Below the pieces are notes generated by a model. It had not been told where the DNA came from, did no database searches, and saw only the letters and a program-made list of their open reading frames with translations. From the NCBI GenBank assembly GCA_030533445.1, contig CM060078.1:19864591-19928590 (forward strand): a stretch of DNA of 64,000 nt, in the 5' to 3' direction. The first letter of the stretch is position 1, and each line of letters opens with the position of its first letter. Below are positions 51,601 to 62,467 of this stretch, piece by piece. This stretch comes from Cyprinodon diabolis (taxonomy: Eukaryota; Chordata; Actinopteri; Cyprinodontiformes; Cyprinodontidae). The position numbers and the translations under genes were made by a program.

Positions 51601-54600
51601 AAGTATACATACATTACATCTGAAGAACTGATTGTACATGCCCGGGTGAGAGCTGGCAAAAATTTTTTTATGAAAAAGAAGAAAAACTGTCCTATGGGAA
51701 GCAATGTAGTTCTTCAAGGAGGATGACATACAATAGAAGGCTGTTAAAAATTAAAGAAGTGTTTGTTTGTTTGTTCGAATTTCCTTCCTTAGGTATATTG
51801 CCTTATACACTGTTGCTTTATTTTAATGAGACCTAAGTGTATTATTACAGTGCTTGTCAGTGGAATCCTCCATTGCTGTTTAATTATCAAGCTAATGTTG
51901 TTTCTCTGTGCTGCAAACCCTTCATGTGTATTGCTTAAGGAGCTTTTCTGTTTCTATTACTATAGAAATATTGGGTTATCTATTCCAAGCAGCAGCTTAT
52001 GCAACAGTTAAACCTAAACAGTAATTTATAAATCCTTAATAGGTAATATCGTTACTCACAAATGTTTTTCCACTTGGTGAGGGAGCTGTAATAGCAAAGT
52101 GTCTTTAAAACTAGGTTTATCAAATAGAATCCTTCGGAGTCCCACAAACCTCCTGCAACATCTCTCGTGTGACTTCAGTAATAGTGGACCATACGTGAAG
52201 TTGCAGACGATTATTGATCTTTGCGATATTCTCCCGCACTTAACCTTTACACTAGCCAAACGGGGTATGAAGTCCCTTATTGAATGTGTACTTTTATGTT
52301 CTACACTGCTGACAGGCCTAATCAATAGCCTCCCTGTTCAGTCTCATTAGAGCAAGAGCCTTTGAGACTTCTTTAAGCCAGGAAATCTACCTTTCTAGAA
52401 TGAGCTAATTTGGCAGTGAGGTTGGTGGACTATTAGGTCTCACAAGATTTATCAATTAGGGACAGTAATTAATTGAAAATACTTCTATTGGTGTTGCGCA
52501 ATGATCAGTGTTAAAAATAGGTGACAACCAAGACTGACATGCAGTATTCTCACCAACTCCTTGTACAATGGGCAAGGATTTTTATCTAAGGTCATAAATT
52601 AGTCATATTTATGCACCAACCTTAGTATTCTCTAGATGATTCCTGCACTCCCCCAGTGAGATTTGGAGATTGTTTTTGTGCCTATGCACCAGCAAAACAA
52701 CATCTTTGCTCATTGGAACTTGAGTTGTTTTAAAGGGTTTTAGTTTTGCTCTGATAATAAATGTAAACAAAGTTTAGACAAGTAGATGGTATCTTAGGCC
52801 TCCAGCATGTGTTGACTCATAAAAATCTAAACACATTTAGTTAAGTTAAATAGGTTTGCTATTTTGAAGAGTGGTAAGTAAAACTGGGCCTCTTTGTGTT
52901 TCGCAACATAGATGACTAGGATTTTACTTCATTTTTTTGTCTTTTAACAACAAGCTATAGTTCTCCTTTACTTTTCTCAGCAGTTATAAGACTAATTTTC
53001 TTAGTATTGTGACTTTAAAAGATAAGGTAGTATTATAAAAAGAAATTGAGTAGAAAGAGAGTACAGATGACTGTGGAACGTGAACTATAATAGAAAAACT
53101 CCCTTTGTAGAAAATATTTAACAGAATTACGATATTTTAAAAAGATTGACAAGAACCACTGCAGTTGGTGGCAGGTGTTTGAGGCTAGTGCCAAATGCCA
53201 TTGCTTGTCTTCATCCAATATCCTTAATTTTTTGTGAATGGCTCCTGAACAGGTCCACTGTACAGTACTACTGACCTTATCAAGTTATGCCCCATCTTCT
53301 ATGTGTAGTTCTGATCATTCTAGAGAATTTTCCATGAGCTTGAGCCGTATGTTCAGTCCCCTATGTACCGGATTATAGCAGTAATTACATCCCATGGACA
53401 AGTGAAGGAGGGTCTCATGAGGAAATCATTTGAGGGTGGGATTTAGAACTCTTTGTGCGCAGAATCAGGTATAGTTCCTTTAGACTTAGCAAACTAGACC
53501 TGTAAAGCTCAAGTGTAGCATCCTTTAATGCCACTGGCAAAACTGTACTGTCATAAAATGAAAGTGTCTTTCCATGTTTTGAAATTTGATGGCAGATCTT
53601 GGCCCAGCAGATTGAGATCTCATGAATTTACTTGTGACAAGGCAACAAACATCCCTCTAGAATAAATTCTACACCAGAGAACCAAAAACATATCAGATCA
53701 GGGAAATGTTATGTCTGTTTATTTTTTAATGCCTAAAATGGCTGCTAGCTTAGTCAGCTCCCTTGCTTTAGGGGAACTCAGACTTCCATGAAGCAGCAAT
53801 GTAGGTCACATGACCTATTCAGCGATAGGTCTTACCCTTCTGTTACATGGTATAGTTTTTAAGAAGGGCACCTCACATCGAGCAGTGATACACAACAGGT
53901 ACAGTGTATTGACCTGAATAATTCATATATCTTAAATACTTGGGTCAAAACTTGAAGTGGAGTACTTTTAAACTAATTTGGCTCATATGATTTTTTTTTC
54001 AGAGATTGAGATTTTGGATATCAAGTCATAATGCATTTGGTTTAGGCTGATTTATCAGAATAATTGTTCTTTATCTAAAATAACCTTTACAATAGAAAAA
54101 ATCTTAAGTGATTTAAAAAAGCATCCGTTGGGCATATATGTTGCATTACATATGTTTTTGTGAATTGGGTTTGAACTTATCAATAACATACCAAGGTATT
54201 GAACAAAACTCTATTATTTTATAGATCTGCTCTGAGTGAAGTAGGGCTTTATTCAAAAGTTAGCTTTCCTTACAAAGTCATCTGTGGTAAATCACCAAGC
54301 AACTGAGTGAACATAGAATGGATACATGCACGTTTGTCCCTATTGTGAGATATGCATGAACTGTCAACTCACCTGGCAGTTGTTTAGGGTAAACTCAAGT
54401 TGATATCTTGCCCTTAAGATGTTTATCGTGAGGGGTAGACTACATGAGCCCATATAATGCCTAATAAAATAGTACTGACATAAACTGCCTTAGTTGTTTT
54501 AGGACAGTAGATCTTCGTGTAAAAAGTGTGAGCACCCACTTGAAATAATAAAAAAATGCAGAAACTGTGTTTAGAATTAAGGTTTCCTACTTGTAAACTT

Positions 54601-56950
54601 CATTCTTCATCCTTAAAGTGTCTGAAAGTCATAGAGCATCCTTCCAGAAGAGGGATGCCCTTCCTTATTCTGGGACTGGTGCCTGGAGAAGGGGTGCAGT
54701 TGCGGATCAGCAGAAAGGGGTTCAGCAAATGCAAATCTTTTTTTGTATCTACTCCTTCCTTTGAAAGAAATAATCAAATAAATCCAAAAAGAGTACTAAA
54801 ATAAGTTTAGATTTAATCATGTTCTATCTTGTCTTGTAAATCAGTCATTGTGATTAAATTTCCTTGGGTTATGCTTTGATGTCGTGCAGTAAAACTGCTG
54901 TGCGACTAAGACCTGTACTCGCCTGCCAAAGTCAGAGGCAAAAGAATATTCTGCTCTAGATTGTAAGCCACAAAGAGTATATATATTTTTACTCTACTAA
55001 TCTCTGTCTTCCCTTATGTAGGCAAGATGTTTCCAGATAAGCACTATTAATCATTCCACCGCATCTGTTCCCTCTCATAGACTTTCACCTGTAGAGCATC
55101 TCCAATTGGAGAAAAAAAAGGCTACTTCTCCGCAATTGCCTGACACATTATCTTATTAAAATGTACAAAGAAAACTCCTTCCCTTTATCTCAGATAATCT
55201 AATTAGCATCAGCCAGATGGTTTAATAAGGGATATCTCCGCCGTTTAGCCTCCCAAACGGCCCGCTGGAGGAGAACAGCGAAGGAGGCTCCTCTCCACTC
55301 TCCTCTTCACTCTGAATAGCTCTCCAGGGTTCACATTATTGCTTCCTCTGCCTGAGGCGAACCACTCCAACTCAGGAGTTTAGGGAGGATGAATGCATCC
55401 AGGAGAGAGACGTGCTCAAAGTGAATCAAACAGGCTGAGATGTTGGATACTGCTGGGAATGTTTTAAACCAAATAATGGCAGATAACTGATTTCACCTTT
55501 GGTTTCCCCAAGGAGTGAGTCAGAGATATCTGATCAGACTTTAGAGCGTTCAGAGATGAATCACATTTTTGTTTGGTGTGTGTTTAATTGTTGTCCAGGT
55601 AACACTGGATTTGTTTTAAGGCTACGTTTGGTTGGTTGCGAATGCCGAAAATGATGTGCTTATAGTCCACTTTGGGTTAAGTTTTCAACTTCCTTTCTGC
55701 AGTGCAAGGAACTTTACGTTCTTCTAACTTCGATGTAGGCTGTTAGGCCTGACAGGGTACCAGTTCAAATGAAGTCAGGTTTTATATCATTAAGGAGGAA
55801 AAGTTATATGTCCAGATTACATTAGAGAAGTCTTAGCCATCTGGTCTCCCCAGTTCTGACACTTCTCTCTCCATAATGAGCGGACGCTGCCGCACCCGAG
55901 ACATGAATGCTCAAGTGAAGTCCAGCCAACAAGATGTACTCAGCCAGGCCCTGCATTCGCAATCTGGGTGAACACGTCGAGTAGAAAGAAGGGGTAGCCT
56001 GGCAAGCCAAGCAGCCAGACGTGTGTGTGAGGGGGCAGGCACACCCTCGAAGCCAGCAGCAGTAGTGAGAGGGAGAAAGAGAGAGAGAAAAAGAGAGACA
56101 TGCTCAATTAACTCTCCAACTTCAGCAGGGCTTTTCCTGCTGGCCAGTGGAGAGGAACAATAATGACTGGATTTAGAATAAAAAGATGTGCACATCTACA
56201 AAGAAATGGGTGTGAGTGGGGGGAGAGGATGAGATAAGGGGCTCCCATTTAGATTGACGGTTGGAAATTGTGGAAGGTCAGCGTGATCTGTGAAGCGTCA
56301 CCCGGGCAACTGCTTTGACAAAAAAAAAAAAAAATCAGTCCATCCATGCTTGATGATTGGGTGTGAGACTTTGCCGCTTTGATTTGATTTAATTTGTATG
56401 CTTTTTTTTCTTTTTTCTTCTGGTTTATTTCTTCTTCAGACCTTTAAGTGGAACCACTTAACACACAGTTCATTCTAGAGGTTTTCATATGTCTTGAACC
56501 TTAAATTAAGAGAAAATAACGGTAAAAGCTATTAAGCATTAAGGGGGGTTCATGTCAAAGCAAAATAAAGTAGCAAATAATTATAAAGTGGTCGATTAAG
56601 TTTGCTGTTTGTCTATCAATCTATCAAGATCTCCTTAGTAATGTTCTTTTGCTTATTCTATGGTTGACCCAAGTGGCCAGAATATATAGAATTGTTCCAT
56701 CTACCCAAAGTCTAATAATAGTGGCATTGCCTGGAAAATGTTTTAACCAGATGCCCAAGCAACCCTAATTTATTTAGTTTAATGTATACGAACAGGAACT
56801 CCACGTCTAGCTTTCCCAGATGACACAGCTTGCATGATGCAATGCATTATGGGGAATAAGATGGGAGTTTAGGACCACATATTTGCAGCAATCTATCTGT
56901 GGGGATAATATCGTATTTTAAATACTTTTGATGGCACTTTTGTTTATCAG
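45625..56950. other. Longest spacer in the window, no genes recognised
   Basis: About 11 kb of AT-rich DNA with only chance frames. Purine-rich (GA)n lies near 56060-56100. The block at about 55190-55290, with a TAATTAG site and a GC-rich stretch, looks like possible conserved regulatory DNA. No repeat ends were recognised elsewhere. Confidence 0.45.
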
Positions 56951-56954
56951 TCTT

Positions 56955-57240
56955 TACTCTGAACCCATCGGCCTCAGCACATGGCCGCTCACACTGAGCC
57001 TGGCTCTGCTGGAGGTTTTCTTTCTGTTAAAAGGGAGTTTTTCCTCTCCACTGTCGCTACAAGCATACTTAGTGTGAGGGATTGTATTTGAGTCAATGAG
57101 TCAATGCAATCAACTTTTCCTTAGATGGAAAACTTTGAATCAATTTGACTGTATGATCTGGTTAACTTTAAAGTGCCTTGAGATGACGTGTGTTGTGAAT
57201 TGGTGCTATATAAATAAACTGAATTGAAAACGGAATTGAT
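56955..57240 (+). repeat. Common fish interspersed repeat with AATTGAA tail
   Basis: Text such as GAGCCTGGCTCTGCTGGAGG, AAAAGGGAGTTTTTCCTCTC and GTGCTATATAAATAAACTG, ending in AATTGAA, is a repeat seen many times in teleost genomes, resembling the 3' part of a non-LTR element. There is no coding capacity. A short CCCTAA run follows at about 57252-57266. Confidence 0.65.
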
Positions 57241-57267
57241 TAGTAAACAACTAACCCTAACCCTACC

Positions 57268-58565
57268 TGTATGTCATTTTACTTTTTTATTTTGTCAATA
57301 TCGAAATTATATAATTCTAAGCCTCATTGGGCCAATGTCACATTTGTATCAACAAATGTGATATTATAAATAATTATAATCGTTATAAATAATGTTCAAT
57401 TAAAAATGAGATTGCCAACTGCTTTTGTAAACTGCAATCTCCTCTATCAGTCAAAAAAAAAAAAGTTGTATTAATTTTATCCCCATTTTTGGTGCTTTCA
57501 GCAGCTGTTTACATACAATTTTGGCAGCATAAGGAATCTGTAGAGATTAATCCTTCTGGAGATCATAACAGTAATTACATCTCTCAGCACTCGACACAAC
57601 CTTTCAGTATTTCTGCACTTCAGGCACTTTTTAAACTGTCATACAATCAATTAAACCCCCACAGCCAAATCTTCATCTTTGCTGATCAGTTGCTTCAAAG
57701 GCATTCATAATATTCAGACGTAAAGCTCACTTAACAATTTTACACTATGTGTGTGTGTGTGTGGCCTTATCTCTATTTGTACGCTCCAGCTATAAGAATG
57801 TGTGCTCGCCAACCTGTGCTCATGTATTGAACTTTACCAAGTGCCGTGCAAAGATCACACATGGAGGTCTTATTAAAGTTTGAGCTCACTCAAAACTTTG
57901 ACACTCAGAACACTCAGAGTTTGCATTAGGAATATTAATGTCCATGTTAATATTGTGTTGACCTTTTGCCATCCACAGTTTCTGCACTGCGGTCCAAACA
58001 GCGAAGCTGTTTTTAATTCCTCAGTCTAGAGGAGAAACAGGGAGACACTTTCATGCATTCATTATTTCATAAAGGGGATTTTTTTTTCTTAGTGCAACAC
58101 ATTTGAAATTGTATTAACTGGTATTGGCCTTCCTGCTCCATGAATGTTGCCGTAATTCTGCTGGTTGACAAAAATGCGCATCGTATTGAGTGACACAATA
58201 AAACAGTCATCATGTCTTATACCTCTACAGGTTCAACTGCTCTTCACTCTGTGCATTTTATTAAGTCCTTAATACTAGTCTTTCAGCTATTAAAAAAATA
58301 AATAAAACACACTTTCCAAAGCTAGTTTTATGAGCATTAATGTAACAAAAACAAGGCTAAACTTACCAACTTTAAACTTTTCTGTAAGTTTTATCAGACT
58401 CATGCATCTATCTGCAACATGCTTCTCCCAAGTTCTTCACGAAGGAACAGTGGAGCATACTTTTGACATCACTACAAAAAACTCAGACTTTCTTAAAGAG
58501 ACACAACACAGGTATGACAGTTGCTAATGCCCATAGTAAAACTTAAGAACTTTCAGACATTTAAA
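57268..58565. other. Spacer
   Basis: A (GT)n run lies near 57748-57763. No gene recognised. Confidence 0.45.
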
Positions 58566-58569
58566 GCTG

Positions 58570-58780
58570 AGATGGTAAAAGACACCAACAGGACAACTAT
58601 TAGGTGTACAATGCACAAATCCTGCCATTATACAATATAGCAAGAAAAAAAACTACTCTCAAAAGACTGCAGTCCCATTTGAGATTTGCTGAAAATCAGT
58701 TTTTGGGAGACCTGAAACCGTGAGGAAGAAACAATCACTGCATATCACCCTAAACACATTGAGTGCATTTGGACTGACAA
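58570..58780 (+). pseudogene. Decayed Tc1-type transposase fragment
   Basis: CAACAGGACAACTATTAG, CAATGCACAAATCCTGCC, AAAAGACTGCAGTCCCATTT and CTGCATATCACCCTAAACAC occur in the order found in Tc1-family transposase genes, upstream of the first catalytic motif. Heavily mutated and lacking ends. Confidence 0.65.
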
Positions 58781-58784
58781 AATT

Positions 58785-59985
58785 TAGCTGTAAACAAGAG
58801 TAAATTGTATCTGGAAGCAATTCCTTGTGAACTTAGAGACAAGCCTAAAGAGAGTCTGAGTATGCAGCAATAAAGCAAGGTGGAATCATTTTATTTTCAT
58901 CTTTCCCTTCTAAGAGAAGCAGTAAGTTTACCTCCAGGACACAAAGACTTTGGGGGGCATAACAAGCAATAGGCAATGTGACAGGAACAAAGGAACTGCA
59001 TTAGTCAACCATGTTGTATGTTTCTGGGAATCCACTGCACAGAGTTCACTCAGGAGAAATTACATTTCTGCTTTGATTTAATTAAAGCTAAATATTGGGC
59101 AATCGTCAGGCACTTGGCAAGGTGTTCCTGACACCGTAATTATCTCCTGAGGTGCTTTTTGTCTTAAAGGCAGCATTCATGCGTGAAACCAATTCCAGCG
59201 TCGACTCGTCAAGAGCTCCCCTTTTTTGGTTCTTAAAAAAAAAAGAAGAAAAGAAAGACTGACACTGTTTGCTTACCGTTCCTTTAAGGCTTCAACAACT
59301 TGTCACATGCTGACTTCCATGGGTTGATTTCTACAGGCTGGAAGCCGCTGAAAACAAAACGGTGTACATTAACATAATTTAAAACAAAAGGGCTTCTCAA
59401 AGGAATCACAGATCAGAGTTCTATCAGAAAGAGATTAAGCATTTCTCTTCTTGTCTAACCTCTAAACAAACATTAAAAACAAAAACATAAAACACCTTTG
59501 ACTTTTTTTTTTTTTTTTTACAAAAAAGTTTGTACATTTAGTTGGGATTTTATTGGATAGATAAACTCCAAGAAGCATTTTTTTCATTAGGAAAGGAAGG
59601 GATGCATGGTTTCCAAAGTAAGAAATTTCATGCATATGCATTTTGCCCTGTTTAACATATCTGCACCAAGTAAAAGAGCAATTGACTATGGGCACTACAG
59701 TTTACTTCACTTTCCAGTCTCTTTCTAATTCTTCCCTAAACCCTTAGTATTTCTCCAATTTCTTGTGTTCTTTTTCACTGATGTTTCCATCGTTTGGGAT
59801 GGCCACATCAATCAGTACAGCTGACCTCTATTTCGTCTCAATTATCACACTGTCTGTGTTTATCTGTTATATCTTAGCTCTCTTTCTTTAACACTTTGGA
59901 AGGGGGGTCCCATTGTTGTTTTTAGCTTTTTTTTTCTATTCTCTATCCTCAATTCTTTACCTTGTGCAGCCAGGAACATGGTGTG
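58785..59985. other. Spacer
   Basis: Weak traces of Tc1 sequence may continue to about 58940. Otherwise nothing recognised; poly-A and poly-T runs lie near 59240 and 59510. Confidence 0.4.
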
Positions 59986-59989
59986 AACA

Positions 59990-60820
59990 TATTAAATACA
60001 CTCATCTGTGCCGTCTTGTGAAATTATTCAGCCCCCTTGAACTTTTCAAACTTTTACCACAGTTCAGGCTTCAAGAATAAATATATAAAAAGATATAAAA
60101 ATTATTTGGGAAGAATCAACAAGTGGGACACAATCATGGAGTTCTTTAACTTCTTTAACATACAACAAACTGAAGAGTCAGGCGTGTCGATAAATCTGCT
60201 ACTTTGATTTCAGTGCAGCAAACTCTCTCAAGAAGTTCAGTGAGGATTTCTGAATGATTCATTGTTGACCTAAATGACTGATGATAAATAGAATCCACCT
60301 GTGTGTAATCAAGTCTCCGTATAAATGCATCTGCTCTGTGATAGTCTCAGAGATCTGCTTAAAGAGCAGAGGGCATCATGAAGAACAAGGAACACACCAG
60401 GAAGTTCTAAGATACTATTTTGGAGAAGCTTTAATCCATATTTGGACAAAAAAAGATTTCCCAAACTTGATTTATCTTAAGGAGCACCGTGCAAGTGATG
60501 ATATTTAAATGTTAAGAGTATCATACCACTGCAGATCTATAAAGACCAGGTCGTCCCTCTAAACTTTCAGCTCAGACAGTCAGAAGACGTTGTGGAAGAG
60601 TGGCAAGAAGAAATCAACCTCTTTAAGATATCTATAAAAAGACATGTTCAAAGTTTGCCACAAATCACATGGGAGACACAGCAAACATCTGGAAGAAGGT
60701 GCCTTGGTCTGATGAAACCAAACAAAAAAATTTAGCGACGATGCAAAAAGTTATTTTTTGGTGTAAAATCAACACAGCTCATCACCCTGAAAATACTATC
60801 CCGACTGTCATAGAATTCTA
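59990..60820 (+). mobile_element. Tc1-type element relic, 3' truncated
   Basis: The left part contains CACCTGTGTGTAATCAAGTC and other leader text typical of fish Tc1 elements, followed by the transposase relic from 60378. The element stops abruptly near 60815, within the segment that follows the first catalytic motif, so the 3' half including its terminal repeat is gone. Confidence 0.7.
60378..60815 (+). pseudogene. Tc1 transposase pseudogene, N-terminal half
   Basis: Begins MKNKEHTRKF and then meets a stop. After further stops and shifts, the original frame is again readable as MGDTANIWKKVPWSDETK around 60669-60725, with the first catalytic Asp at 60711-60713. The second Asp and the Glu have been lost with the 3' end. 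It cannot encode an active enzyme. Confidence 0.8.
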
Positions 60821-61380
60821 GGGAGGCTAAACCTCCCTGTAAATTTTGTAAAATATTTGGTCAAATATGACTTGTTAAATGTCATAAATGTAGTCATTAA
60901 ACTGCATTAAATGTGCTTATAAGATGTGCTTAATTCAAGTATGTTACGCAATAATCAGCTGTTGAGGCCACTCTCCTACGCGATCTCTGAAAAATCCCTG
61001 TTGATGCTTGAGCCTCTGTGCATTGAAACAACCAATGAAAAAATAGGGCCCTGATTGGGTAAGATGCAAAAAATCCCTCCCTTCCAGTGCCGTTAAGCCC
61101 CTTATGGTGTCTGTGAAGCAGGGGCGTGTCAGGGGCAGATTATGAAGCAGGCTGCTTGATGCTGATTGGAAGAACACAATAAAATATTTTTGACTGACAG
61201 TGGCCAGAAAGAAGCAATATTTTATTAATTAGAGCAATATGAGAGAGGAAGTCTGTTGCTGTGGTTTTTTGAGTTCATTATTTCAGACACAACAACTATT
61301 TTCACCCGCTGTACACACAACATTGAATATAAATAACAAAATATGTGTTGTTGCACCTTTTGCATCTTTCTTCCTTTATA
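60821..61380. other. Spacer right of the Tc1 relic
   Basis: It opens with a small hairpin (AGGGAGG and CCTCCCT around CTAAA, near 60820-60838). Two CCAAT-type sites in opposite orientations lie near 61031 and 61050. No gene seen. Confidence 0.4.
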
Positions 61381-61384
61381 TCTT

Positions 61385-62405
61385 AAAGACCTGAACACAC
61401 CAGCTGTGTGCTACTTTTTAATCTCTATCCCATTTTTTTACCATGTCACACTGACTGTGTATAGAGAGGCTCGGACTAGGCACGGTGAGCAGATCTGTGT
61501 GGATTTTTTCCCCCTTCTGTCTCTGTGCCAGGCACAAATTCACAATTAGCCACATTTGAGATGGACAAATTACGAAAAGTCACTAAACATGAATAAATAA
61601 ATAAATAAAACACTGCATCTATAAAGCAAAGCCCCGCTTAACGTGTATGTGCAGCATCTCTCAAACCAGAACGGATATAACATCTTTATATGCCTATAAT
61701 AAAAACATATTGAGAAATGCATCTAAGGAAAAGAAAAACACAGCAATAAACACCCTGGGACGGTTTACATGCTGACTGAGGCAGTGAGAGGTGATTCCCA
61801 GAGAGGGATCTGTGAAGTTGGTTGAAGTTTTTGTTTTTCTTTTTTTCATGCAGAGGGGAGAGAGATGAGCTTTGCTTACCTTTATTGCCTGGCCTTTGTT
61901 ATTATCTTTATGATGGTCAAGAAGTTTTCTGTTTTTTGGGGGGGGGCGGGGGGTGGAGAGTGATAAACTGCTCTTTCTGTCTTGTTTGTGAGGCTAAAAG
62001 AGGATCACTTTTTTTTAATCTTTTTCCTGAACTCCTATCATGGGTCAGTCATTCTTTTTTTTTGTTTCTTTGATTGTTTTTGCAGGAGTCTGTTTCGCTT
62101 GCTATATGTGATGTGCGACTTCAAAACTGACTATTTCCTTGCATGTGATTTTATTTTATATTTTACCCCAAAACGGATGTGTTTTACTTTGTAACCACGT
62201 CCCTCTTCCTGTCAGACCCATAAAATTGCAGCTGAATTGCTGCGTAATCTGACTAAAATGGACCTGGGGTCTATCTCAGTCGGACCTATGCAAGTCTACT
62301 GGCATCATCCCCATTGACTCAATGAGGGCTAAAAGCCACAACCTCGTGCGATACAATTTGCTGTACGGAGCGCAAAATTGGATTTGGTGTGTGTTCAGGC
62401 CTTTA
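61385..62405. mobile_element. Possible DNA transposon with CCTGAACACACCA ends
   Basis: The left end reads AAAGACCTGAACACACCA, and the complement of the right end reads AAAGGCCTGAACACACACCA, about 1.02 kb apart. The interior encodes nothing recognisable and contains a run of nine G, a C and six G at 61940-61955. No clear target duplication was found, so the boundaries are tentative. Confidence 0.4.
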
Positions 62406-62467
62406 TTTTTTGTATTAATTAACAACACCCCCCTGTTTCACAGACCAACAGCCGCCATTGATATATA

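Noticed and set aside
61940..61955. G-run as a possible G-quadruplex
   Set aside because: Two long G runs could fold, but no gene or promoter context gives it meaning, and such runs are common.
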